A DNA stretch of 43,179 nt. Origin: DATARH01 sp046724035 (GTDB taxonomy: Bacteria > Pseudomonadota > Alphaproteobacteria > ATCC43930 > CGMCC-115725). How positions within the stretch are numbered: the stretch's first letter is position 1; each line of letters starts with the position of its first letter. Positions 15,532 to 22,688 of the stretch are shown here, in pieces. The notes beneath the pieces are model-generated. The model saw only the letters and a list, made by a program, of their open reading frames with translations, had not been told where the DNA came from and ran no database searches. The stretch spans positions 1 through 43,179 of the forward strand of contig JBKOVT010000061.1 of NCBI GenBank assembly GCA_046724035.1, given 5' to 3'. A program made the translations under genes and the position numbers.

Positions 15532-16286
15532 TCCGCTGCCGCGGCGGCCATCAAGCTGAGATCGCTTCCGGGCAGCACGAGCCGCACGCCCATTTCGATA
15601 TAGCGGCGCAGCAGTTCGCGGTCGGCGATGCCGCCGATCCCGGCGAACTTGCCATGCGCGCGGCAGGCGTCGACGACGCTCTGATACGCCGCGACAATGC
15701 GCTCTTCGCCAAAGGCGCCTGGAATCCCGAACTCCATTGCCAGATCGTTGGTGCCGATCAGCAGCGAGTCGATGCCGGGCACGGCGGCGATCGCGGCGGC
15801 GTTCTCGATCGCGCGCGGCGTCTCCAGCATGACCGTCACGAGCGTTGCCGCATTGATCGCCGAACAGGTCTCGGCGAGCCCGATCCGCTCATAGCCGAAA
15901 TGCGGCAGCCCGCCCGCGACCGAGCGGTGACCCTGCGGCGGATAGCGTAAGGCCTGCGCGATCTCACGCGCCTCTTCGGGCGTATCGACATGCGGCATGA
16001 CGATGCCGAGCCCGCCGCCGTCGAGAAACCGGGTCGCCATCCATAATTGCCGGGCCGGCACCCGCGCGACCGGCGCGATCCCGGCCCCAAGCGCCGCCAC
16101 CGCGATCTGGACCGCGGTGTCGAGATCCATCGAATTGTGCTCGAGGTCCAGAAACAGCCAGTCGAAGCCGGCGGCCTTCATGATCGGCGCGATATCGACC
16201 GTGCGCGCCTGGCGCAGAATGATCCCGAGCGCCAGCTCGTCCTGGTCGAGCCGCTCGCGCGCCGCGTTGCGCAATGTCGCCGCCAT
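15501..16286 (-). CDS. HpcH/HpaI-family aldolase
   Basis: Class II (metal-dependent) pyruvate/2-ketoacid aldolase of the HpcH/HpaI type, 261 aa with a TIM-barrel fold. Supporting blocks are D-W-L-F-L-D-L-E-H-N-S, V-A-R-V-P, G-I-V-M-P-H-V-D-T-P-E-E-A, M-L-E-T-P-R-A-I-E-N with the metal-binding Glu, and I-G-T-N-D-L-A-M-E with the metal-binding Asp. HpaI relatives often read GPNDLS or GPADLS there, so Thr in this loop is slightly unusual. The reaction is retro-aldol cleavage of 4-hydroxy-2-oxoacids (or 2-hydroxy acyl equivalents) to pyruvate or a keto acid plus an aldehyde. A strong GGAGGGAGAAGGG precedes ATG 16286. It is the first gene of the minus-strand run and divergent from the enone reductase. 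Confidence 0.92.
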   Translation of the reverse strand: MAATLRNAARERLDQDELALGIILRQARTVDIAPIMKAAGFDWLFLDLEHNSMDLDTAVQIAVAALGAGIAPVARVPARQLWMATRFLDGGGLGIVMPHVDTPEEAREIAQALRYPPQGHRSVAGGLPHFGYERIGLAETCSAINAATLVTVMLETPRAIENAAAIAAVPGIDSLLIGTNDLAMEFGIPGAFGEERIVAAYQSVVDACRAHGKFAGIGGIADRELLRRYIEMGVRLVLPGSDLSLMAAAAAECATAMRACL

Positions 16287-16408
16287 GTCCCTTCTCCCTC
16301 CAATCGCTCCCGCAGCCCGATCCTAAGCGGCCCGGCCCGGCGCGTCACGAGACGCTAGGTCGCGCCCTTTATCGGCGATACCGTAGGACAGCCGAAACGG
16401 AGGAGACG

Positions 16409-17425
16409 ATGCCCGAGCGGAACCGACAGGTGTTGCTGAAGCGGCGGCCTGAGGGCATGCCGACGCCGGGCGATTTCGATATCGTCGATGCGCCGCTGCC
16501 CGAGCCCGGAACGGGCGAGGTGCTGCTGCGCGGCATCTATCTGTCGCTCGACCCCTATATGCGCGGCCGCATCAGCGCGGCGCGCTCCTACGCGAAGCCG
16601 GTCGAGATCGGCGCCGTCATCGAGGGCCGCGTCGTCGGGCAGGTCGTGCGGTCGAACCATCCCGGCTTCCGTGAAGGCGATTACGCGATGGGCGGCTATG
16701 GCTGGCAACTCTATAGCGCGGTCCCCGGCGATGGCCTGTTGAAGCTCGATCCCGCCGAAGCGCCCATCTCGACCGCGCTCGGCGTCCTCGGCATGCCGGG
16801 CATGACCGCCTATATCGGTCTCGCCAATATCGGCCAGCCGAAAGAAGGCGAGACCGTTGTCGTGTCGGCCGCCTCGGGCGCGGTCGGCGCCGTCGCCGGA
16901 CAGCTCGCCAAGCGCCAGGGTGCGCGGGTGGTCGGGATCGCCGGTGGCGCCGACAAGTGCCGCTACGTCAAGGACGAGCTTGGCTTCGACGCGGCGCTCG
17001 ACCATCGCAATGCCGATCTCGGCGCCGCGCTCGATCAGGCCTGCCCAAACGGCATCGATGTCTATTTCGAGAATGTCGGCGGCGCGGTGCAGCACGCCGT
17101 CTTTCCCCGCCTCAACGATTTCGGCCGCATGATCATGTGCGGCATGATCTCGGAATATAATGACACGACGCCGCGCCCCGGCCCCAATCTGATGTCGGTC
17201 GTGCGCAAGCGGCTGCACATCCAGGGCTTTATCGTCAGCGAGCATTGGCAGCGCTATGGCGAGTTCCGCGCGTTGGCGGCGCCTTTGGTGAAGAGCGGCC
17301 AGCTGCGATACCGAGAAGACATCGTCGAGGGGATCGACAACGCGCCGGCCGCTTTCATCGGTCTCCTGCAGGGCAAGAATTTTGGGAAATTGATCGTGCG
17401 CCTCAGCGCCGACCCGACGCGGTGA
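16409..17425 (+). CDS. CurA/PTGR-like NADP-dependent enone reductase
   Basis: Zinc-independent medium-chain reductase of the CurA / leukotriene B4 12-hydroxydehydrogenase (PTGR1) group, 338 aa. The signature S-L-D-P-Y-M-R-G-R is near residue 50. The Rossmann motif A-A-S-G-A-V-G lies near 150, and the end-of-strand residues AGGADKCRYV fit NADP(H). No Zn-binding Cys/His set is present. Family members reduce C=C bonds of 2-enones and enals, including 4-hydroxy-2-alkenals. GGAGGAG lies 4-5 nt before ATG 16409. It is first in a plus-strand run followed by a flavin monooxygenase and ACAD10/11-type genes. The substrate here is inferred, not shown. Confidence 0.92.
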   Translation: MPERNRQVLLKRRPEGMPTPGDFDIVDAPLPEPGTGEVLLRGIYLSLDPYMRGRISAARSYAKPVEIGAVIEGRVVGQVVRSNHPGFREGDYAMGGYGWQLYSAVPGDGLLKLDPAEAPISTALGVLGMPGMTAYIGLANIGQPKEGETVVVSAASGAVGAVAGQLAKRQGARVVGIAGGADKCRYVKDELGFDAALDHRNADLGAALDQACPNGIDVYFENVGGAVQHAVFPRLNDFGRMIMCGMISEYNDTTPRPGPNLMSVVRKRLHIQGFIVSEHWQRYGEFRALAAPLVKSGQLRYREDIVEGIDNAPAAFIGLLQGKNFGKLIVRLSADPTR

Positions 17426-17441
17426 GCGGCGGAAGCGAGCG

Positions 17442-18644
17442 ATGAACGCAGGCGACGTCTCGCGGTTTCTCGCCGACGACAGCGATCTTCCGGAGGACGA
17501 GCGCCGGCTGCTGCATCGTGCTCGGGCGCTGATCCCTCGCCTCGCCGAACGCGCGCCGGCGACGACCGCCGCCCGCAACGTGCCGTCCGAGACGATCGCC
17601 GAATACCACGAGGCCGGCATCCTGAAGATCCTGCAGCCCCGGCGCTTCGGCGGGCTTCAGGGCCGCTTCAGCCTGTTCTCGCAGATCGTCGAGGAATTGA
17701 CCTATGGCTGCGCCTCCTCGGCCTGGGTCTATGCCGTGCTCGGCGAGCACCAATGGATCATCGCCTCCTACCCCGAACAGGCGCAAATCGACGTGTGGGG
17801 CGACAACCCGGACGCGGTCGCCGCCTCATCGCTGGCGCCGCGCGCCGCCGCGAAGCCCGTCCCGGGCGGCTGGCGATTGAGCGGGCATTACACCTTTTCG
17901 AGCGGCTGCGACCATGCGCAATGGGCGATCCTCGGCGCCTTTCTTGGCGACGCCGGCGATCCGCGCACGATCGCCTATCTGCTCGTCCCGCTCGCCGAGA
18001 CCGAAATCCTCGACGATTGGCAGGTGCTGGGACTCGCCGGCACCGGCAGCAAGTCGCTCATCTTGCGCGATGTCTTCGTGCCGCAACACCGCTGCGTCAT
18101 GGTCAGCGATCTCTTCGCCGGGACGCCGCCGGGCGCTCTCGTGCATGCCGATTATCCCGTCGTGCGGGCGCCGCGCGGCTTTCTCGTCTCGTATTCGCTC
18201 CCGCCGGTCGCGATCGCGCTCGGCCGCCGCGCCCTCGACACCGTGTGCCGCGATCTCGCGACCCGCGTCTCGCGCGGCGTGACGAAGATGGCCGGCTCCG
18301 AGGTCGTGCAGATGACGATCGGCGAGGCCGCCGCCGCGATCGACACGGCGACGTTGCTGTTGCGCTACGGCCGCCGAGCCACGACCGATGCGGTCAGCTC
18401 CGGCCGCCAGATCACCGCGCCCGAGGCGTTGCAGGCGCGCCGCGACATGGTCTATGCGCAGCATCAAATCGGCTGGGCGTTGGAGCGCCTCTGCGAGCTC
18501 TCCGGCGCGCGTTGGGTCTACGACACCGACAAGCTGCAGGAGATCCGCCGCGACGTCATGACGATCCTGACCCATCACGCCGCAAGCCGCGCGGCCGCCT
18601 ACGCGCCCTACGGCCATATGCTGCTCAGCCGCGGCTTCGAGTAG
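17442..18644 (+). CDS. Group D flavin-dependent monooxygenase (acyl-CoA dehydrogenase fold)
   Basis: A 400-aa member of the acyl-CoA-dehydrogenase fold that works as a two-component monooxygenase, resembling HsaA, HpaH C2-type hydroxylases and DszC. Evidence: the N-terminal PSETIAEYHEAGILKILQPR and F-G-G-L-Q-G blocks, the E-E-L-T-Y-G-C-A-S-S-A-W-V segment, and S-S-G-C-D-H-A-Q-W in the flavin domain, with no I-x-D-G-P-x-E dehydrogenase ending. The usual reaction is hydroxylation of a phenol or related substrate by reduced flavin and O2. It needs a separate flavin reductase, and none is encoded nearby. It starts 16 bp after the enone reductase stop and ends 23 bp before the next dehydrogenase, so one transcript is likely. 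Confidence 0.88.
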   Translation: MNAGDVSRFLADDSDLPEDERRLLHRARALIPRLAERAPATTAARNVPSETIAEYHEAGILKILQPRRFGGLQGRFSLFSQIVEELTYGCASSAWVYAVLGEHQWIIASYPEQAQIDVWGDNPDAVAASSLAPRAAAKPVPGGWRLSGHYTFSSGCDHAQWAILGAFLGDAGDPRTIAYLLVPLAETEILDDWQVLGLAGTGSKSLILRDVFVPQHRCVMVSDLFAGTPPGALVHADYPVVRAPRGFLVSYSLPPVAIALGRRALDTVCRDLATRVSRGVTKMAGSEVVQMTIGEAAAAIDTATLLLRYGRRATTDAVSSGRQITAPEALQARRDMVYAQHQIGWALERLCELSGARWVYDTDKLQEIRRDVMTILTHHAASRAAAYAPYGHMLLSRGFE

Positions 18645-18667
18645 CCGACCGCGCACGGAGAAACCCC

Positions 18668-19870
18668 ATGGATTTCGAGCCATCGGACAAGGTGAAGCGC
18701 CTCCAGACCCAGGTGCGCGACTTCATGGACGAGCATGTCTACCCGGCCGAGAAGATTTTCGAAGAGCAGCTCAACGCGCAGCCGTCGCGCTGGCAGATCC
18801 CGCCGATCATGGAGGAATTGAAAAAGAAAGCGCGCGTCGAGGGGCTGTGGAACCTGTTTCTGCCGGAATCGGAATACGGCGCCGGGCTGACCAACCTCGA
18901 ATACGCCCCTCTTTGCGAGATCATGGGCCGCTCGCCGATCGCGCCCGAGGTCTTCAACTGCTCGGCGCCCGATACCGGTAACATGGAAACCCTGGTGCGC
19001 TACGGCACCAAGGAACAGCAGGAGCGCTGGCTGAAGCCGCTGCTCGACGGCGAGATCCGCTCGTCTTTTGCGATGACCGAGCCGGCGGTCGCCTCCTCGG
19101 ACGCCACCAACATTGAGGCCTCGATCCGCCGCGAGGGCAATTCGAGCTATGTCGTCAACGCCCGCAAATGGTGGACCTCGGGCGCGATGGACCCGCGGTG
19201 CAAGATCTTCATCCTGATGGGCAAGACCGATCCCGATGCGCCGCGCCACCAGCAGCAATCGATGATCCTGGTGCCGCGCGACACGCCGGGCGTCAGCGTC
19301 GTGCGGGCGCTCACCGTCTTTGGTTATGACGACGCGCCGCACGGCCACGCCGAGGTCGAGTTCAAGGATGTGCGCGTGCCGGTCGACAACATTCTGCTCG
19401 GCGAAGGGCGCGGCTTCGAGATCGCGCAGGGCCGCCTCGGCCCGGGCCGCATCCACCATTGCATGCGCATGATCGGCCTCGCCGAGCGTTCGTTGCAGGC
19501 GATGGTGACGCGCGTCAAAAACCGCGTCGCGTTCGGCCGGCCCTTGGCCGATCAGGGCGTCATCCGCGAATGGATCGCCGATTCACGCATGGAGATCGAG
19601 CAGGCCCGTCTTCTGACCCTGAAGGCGGCGCATATGATGGACACGGTCGGCAACAAGGCGGCGCAAGCCGAGATCGCGATGATCAAGGTCGTCGCGCCTA
19701 AAATGCTGCTCGCCGTCATCGATCGCGCGATCCAGGCGCATGGCGGCGGCGGCGTGTCGCAGGATTTTGGCCTCGCCTATGCCTGGGCGCGCTCGCGCGT
19801 CATGCGGATCGTCGACGGCCCCGACGAGGTGCACAGGCGCGCCATTGCCCGGGTGGAGCTCAGGAAATGA
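18668..19870 (+). CDS. ACAD10/11-type acyl-CoA dehydrogenase
   Basis: A 400-aa flavoprotein matching the C-terminal dehydrogenase domain of animal ACAD10/ACAD11. Distinctive blocks are M-T-E-P-A-V-A-S-S-D-A-T-N (the SSDATN form typical of this subgroup), A-R-K-W-W-T-S-G-A, Q-S-M-I-L-V-P-R-D-T-P-G-V, L-G-P-G-R-I-H-H-C-M-R, and the ending D-G-P-D-E-V-H. From established work on ACAD10/11 and bacterial levulinate catabolism (Lva), such dehydrogenases act with an APH-fold kinase to turn 4-hydroxyacyl-CoA, via a 4-phosphoryl intermediate, into 3-hydroxyacyl-CoA. GGAG lies upstream of ATG 18668. The kinase gene follows after a palindromic element, which strongly supports this reading. Confidence 0.93.
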   Translation: MDFEPSDKVKRLQTQVRDFMDEHVYPAEKIFEEQLNAQPSRWQIPPIMEELKKKARVEGLWNLFLPESEYGAGLTNLEYAPLCEIMGRSPIAPEVFNCSAPDTGNMETLVRYGTKEQQERWLKPLLDGEIRSSFAMTEPAVASSDATNIEASIRREGNSSYVVNARKWWTSGAMDPRCKIFILMGKTDPDAPRHQQQSMILVPRDTPGVSVVRALTVFGYDDAPHGHAEVEFKDVRVPVDNILLGEGRGFEIAQGRLGPGRIHHCMRMIGLAERSLQAMVTRVKNRVAFGRPLADQGVIREWIADSRMEIEQARLLTLKAAHMMDTVGNKAAQAEIAMIKVVAPKMLLAVIDRAIQAHGGGGVSQDFGLAYAWARSRVMRIVDGPDEVHRRAIARVELRK

Positions 19871-19899
19871 GTGCTCTTCAGCCGGGTGAACTCGGGTGC

Positions 19900-20015
19900 G
19901 TCCGTCGACTGCTCGCTGCGCTCGCGCTCAGGATGAGGAACTCTTGTTTATGCCATTTACAGCATTCCTCTTCCTGAGCAGCGCCGCGGCGAAGACGAGG
20001 CGCGTGTCGAAGGAC
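19900..20015. repeat. Imperfect palindromic REP-like element
   Basis: The outer arms 19900-19908 and 20007-20015 pair with one mismatch (GTCCGTCGA with TCGAAGGAC). The inner arms 19927-19940 and 19965-19978 pair with one mismatch over 14 bp (CTCAGGATGAGGAA with TTCCTCTTCCTGAG) around a 24-nt loop. Between them lie the GC-rich stretches CTGCTCGCTGCGCTCGCG and a diverged counterpart. The CTCGCTGCGCTCGC plus CTCAGGATGAGG wording matches an intergenic repeat I know from many alphaproteobacterial genomes, where it recurs between genes. It is the only copy I see in the window. It ends 11 nt before the kinase start and may form a transcript hairpin separating dehydrogenase and kinase expression. Confidence 0.6.
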
Positions 20016-20026
20016 ACAGGTTGCTG

Positions 20027-21121
20027 ATGCAGTCGAATTTGGAAGCGGCCGAGCTGATCGACGAGCGCCCGGACGAGCGGCTCGATACCGCGCGCCTCGA
20101 ACCGTATCTGCGCGAGCACCTCGAGGGCGCCGACGGGCCGCTGTCGATCAGGCAATTCGGTGGCGGCAAGGCGAACCTCACCTACCTGCTGCGTTTCGGA
20201 GACCCCAACTCCCCTCGCGAGTTCGTCTTGCGCCGCCCGCCTCTGGGACCGATCCCGCCGGGCGCGCACGACATGCGGCGCGAGCACCGTGTGCTCTCGG
20301 TGCTGGACCGGCGTTTCCCGCTGGCCCCGCGGAGCCTGCTGCTCTGCGAAGACGAAAGCATCATCGGCGCGGTATTCATCGTTGAGGAACGCCGCCACGG
20401 GTTTGTAATCCGCGACGACATCCCGCCCGAATTCGCCGGCCGCCCTGAACTCAACCACCGCATCGGCTTCGCGCTGATGGACGCGCTGGCCGACCTGCAT
20501 CTCGTGCCGCCGGCCGAGATTGGTCTCGGCGATCTCGGACGGCCCGAGGGCTTTCTCGAACGCCAGCTATCGGGTTGGATCCGGCGTTGGCAGGCTGCGC
20601 AGGGCGGTGAGCGAGCGGAAGAGGCCGCCGCCGCGATGCAGCCGGTGCTCGACTGGCTGGGCCGGCATCTGCCGCCACCGGGCGCCGCCGCATTGCTGCA
20701 TAACGACTACCGGCTCGACAATTGCCTGCTCGACACCACCGATCCCGCTCATATCGTTGCGGTGCTCGATTGGGACATGTGCACGCAGGGCGACCCACTG
20801 GCCGATCTCGGCTATGTGCTGAATTATTGGGTCGAGCCCGACGACAACCCGGAGTGGCGCGAGATCGCTTCGATGCCGACTTGGCGCGACGGTTTTCCGA
20901 GCCGTGCCGAGGCCATTGAGCGATATGCGGCCCGCACCGGCTTTGATGCCGCCCCGATCCTTTGGCACCAGGTGTTCGCTGCCTTCAAGCTCGCCGTCAT
21001 CATCCAGCAGATCTACATTCGCTTTGTGCGCGGCCAGACACAGGACCAACGCTTCCGGTATTATTACCGGCGCGTCCTCGGCCTCGCGGCCAAAGCGCGC
21101 TTGTTGGCCGAAATCGGATAG
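20027..21121 (+). CDS. ACAD10/11-type APH-fold kinase
   Basis: Phosphotransferase of the aminoglycoside-phosphotransferase/choline-kinase fold, 364 aa, matching the kinase domain of ACAD10/ACAD11 and LvaA-like enzymes rather than antibiotic kinases. N-lobe block: F-G-G-G-K-A-N-L-T-Y near residue 45. Catalytic loop: H225-N-D227-Y-R-L-D-N232. Metal site: D248-W-D250. The expected role is ATP-dependent phosphorylation of the 4-hydroxyl of an acyl-CoA, preparing it for the dehydrogenase encoded just upstream. The start is ATG 20027; a TTG two codons earlier is also possible, and CAGG lies 6 nt upstream. It precedes a HAD gene by 12 bp. Confidence 0.92.
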   Translation: MQSNLEAAELIDERPDERLDTARLEPYLREHLEGADGPLSIRQFGGGKANLTYLLRFGDPNSPREFVLRRPPLGPIPPGAHDMRREHRVLSVLDRRFPLAPRSLLLCEDESIIGAVFIVEERRHGFVIRDDIPPEFAGRPELNHRIGFALMDALADLHLVPPAEIGLGDLGRPEGFLERQLSGWIRRWQAAQGGERAEEAAAAMQPVLDWLGRHLPPPGAAALLHNDYRLDNCLLDTTDPAHIVAVLDWDMCTQGDPLADLGYVLNYWVEPDDNPEWREIASMPTWRDGFPSRAEAIERYAARTGFDAAPILWHQVFAAFKLAVIIQQIYIRFVRGQTQDQRFRYYYRRVLGLAAKARLLAEIG

Positions 21122-21133
21122 TGAGGAGCGACA

Positions 21134-21850
21134 ATGACCGAAATCCAGGCATTGGTGCATGATGTCTTTGGCACGGTCGTCGATTGGCGCTCTGCAGTCA
21201 CCGCTGACGGCGAGGCGCTCGCCGCGCGGCGCGGTATCGCCGGCGTCGACTGGCAGCAATTCGCCGATGAATGGCGCGGCGCCTATGCGCCGTCGATGAA
21301 CCGCGTGCGCACCGGCGAATTGCCCTGGACCAATCTCGATGCGCTGCACCGCATAGCGCTCGACCAGCTGCTCGAAAAATTCGGTGTCGCCGGGCGGCTC
21401 AGCGAAGAGGACAAGCTCTGGTTCAATCTGACTTGGCACCGCTTGAAGCCATGGCCCGACTCGGTGCCGGGCCTGACCCGCATCAAGCAGAAATTCATCA
21501 TCGCCACGCTATCGAACGGCACCGTGCGTCTGTTGACCGACATGGCGAAATATTGCGGCCTCCCCTGGGATACCGTGCTCGGCTCCGATCTCGTGCAGCA
21601 CTACAAGCCCGATGCCGAGATGTACCAATCCGCGATCCATTTCCTCGGTAACGACGACCCCGGTTCGGTGATGATGGTGGCGGCGCATAACAACGATCTC
21701 GTGCAGGCCGCCAAGCACGGCATGAAAACCGCGTACATCTTGCGCCCTTACGAGCACGGCGCGAAACAGAGCCGCGATTTCAAGGCCGAGCACGATTTCA
21801 CTTATGTCGCGAAGGATTTCGAGGATCTCGCGACGCAGCTCGGGACGTGA
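21134..21850 (+). CDS. Haloacid dehalogenase type II / HAD hydrolase
   Basis: A 238-aa HAD-superfamily hydrolase of the L-2-haloacid dehalogenase type II subgroup. The nucleophile is Asp10 in H-D-V-F-G-T-V-V-D-W. Motif II is A-T-L-S-N-G (Ser/Asn), motif III is the Lys in H-Y-K-P-D-A-E-M-Y, and the motif IV Asp is in A-A-H-N-N-D-L. The R-V-R-T-G-E-L-P-W loop carries the Arg that in dehalogenases helps accept halide. Whether it dehalogenates or dephosphorylates cannot be told from sequence. Sitting directly after the kinase, it may remove phosphate or detoxify side products. TGAGGAG precedes ATG 21134. Its stop nearly abuts the class II aldolase start. Confidence 0.9.
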   Translation: MTEIQALVHDVFGTVVDWRSAVTADGEALAARRGIAGVDWQQFADEWRGAYAPSMNRVRTGELPWTNLDALHRIALDQLLEKFGVAGRLSEEDKLWFNLTWHRLKPWPDSVPGLTRIKQKFIIATLSNGTVRLLTDMAKYCGLPWDTVLGSDLVQHYKPDAEMYQSAIHFLGNDDPGSVMMVAAHNNDLVQAAKHGMKTAYILRPYEHGAKQSRDFKAEHDFTYVAKDFEDLATQLGT

Positions 21851-21855
21851 CGGCG

Positions 21856-22581
21856 ATGAGCGGCCTCCAAGCTCTGATTCAGGATCTCGTGATCGCCAAC
21901 CGCATTTTGGCGCGCGAGGATGTCGTCGACGCTTACGGGCATGTCAGCGTTCGTCATCCCGACAACCCGCACCGCTTTCTGATCGCGCGCTCGCTCGCGC
22001 CGCTCGATCTCGACGGTGCGCCGGTGCGCGAGGACGGCCACAAGCTCTATCTCGAACGGTTCATCCACGCCGCGATCTTCGCGGCGCGGCCCGATGTAAT
22101 GGCGGTCGTGCACGCGCATGCCGAGGACACCTTGCCCTTCGGCATCGCGCCCGCGACAAAATTGCGACCCGTCATCCACGCCGGCAGCTTTATCGGCGGC
22201 GAGGTGCCGGTCTGGGACATCGCCGACCGGTTTGGCGATACGAATCTGCTAGTCACGAACATCGAGCAGGCGCGCGATCTCGCTTCCTGTCTCGGGCCGC
22301 ACAATGTCGCGCTGATGCGCGGCCACGGCTTTGCCTCGGCGGCGCGCTCGTTGATCGAGGTCGTGCGCATGTCGGTCTATCTCCCGCGCAACGCCCGCGC
22401 CCTGATGCGCGCGAAGCAGCTCGGCGGTGAGGTCAAATACCTCTCCGAAGGCGAGATCGCGGCGCGCAACCGCGGCTATAGCCCCTATTCGACCGAGACC
22501 TGGCGTACCTGGGAATACTGGGCCACCAAGGCCGGTTGCGGCCATCTGCTGACCCGCCCCGACGACCCGCCGAACAGCTGA
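21856..22581 (+). CDS. Class II aldolase/adducin-family protein
   Basis: A 241-aa member of the class II aldolase / adducin N-terminal family (fuculose-phosphate and ribulose-phosphate aldolase/epimerase fold). Zn ligands are visible as H-A-H-A (V-V-H-A-H-A-E-D-T-L-P-F) and the later His in L-M-R-G-H-G-F. The Ser-Val and Gly-His segment D-A-Y-G-H-V-S-V-R binds the phosphate or carboxylate in relatives. Reactions in the family range from aldol cleavage to epimerization and decarboxylation; the substrate is not evident. The start is ATG 21856 with GGGA 10 nt upstream; GTG 21847, overlapping the HAD stop, is the alternative. It is last in the 16409-22581 run. Confidence 0.85.
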   Translation: MSGLQALIQDLVIANRILAREDVVDAYGHVSVRHPDNPHRFLIARSLAPLDLDGAPVREDGHKLYLERFIHAAIFAARPDVMAVVHAHAEDTLPFGIAPATKLRPVIHAGSFIGGEVPVWDIADRFGDTNLLVTNIEQARDLASCLGPHNVALMRGHGFASAARSLIEVVRMSVYLPRNARALMRAKQLGGEVKYLSEGEIAARNRGYSPYSTETWRTWEYWATKAGCGHLLTRPDDPPNS

Positions 22582-22688
22582 GCCGGTCGGCGTCGCTCGC
22601 GCGGCTGGCGCATAACCGCATACGCCCGTAAGCTTCCGCGCGAAAAGGGGAGCGGGCCCCGTAAGCCAGACAGGGAGCCGGGCCGGGC

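Noticed and set aside
16342..16355. Small GCGTC/GACGC hairpin between the aldolase and enone reductase genes.
   Set aside because: A 5-bp stem with a 4-nt loop is expected often in this base composition and it is not placed at a clear control point.
17753..18667. A long in-frame extension upstream of the 18668 dehydrogenase.
   Set aside because: It runs through the monooxygenase gene in another frame. The dehydrogenase has a good start and ribosome site at 18668 and a family-typical N-terminus there.
20027..21121. Reading the APH-fold kinase as an antibiotic resistance enzyme.
   Set aside because: The motifs match the ACAD10/11-type kinase group and it follows a matching dehydrogenase. Nothing points to aminoglycosides.
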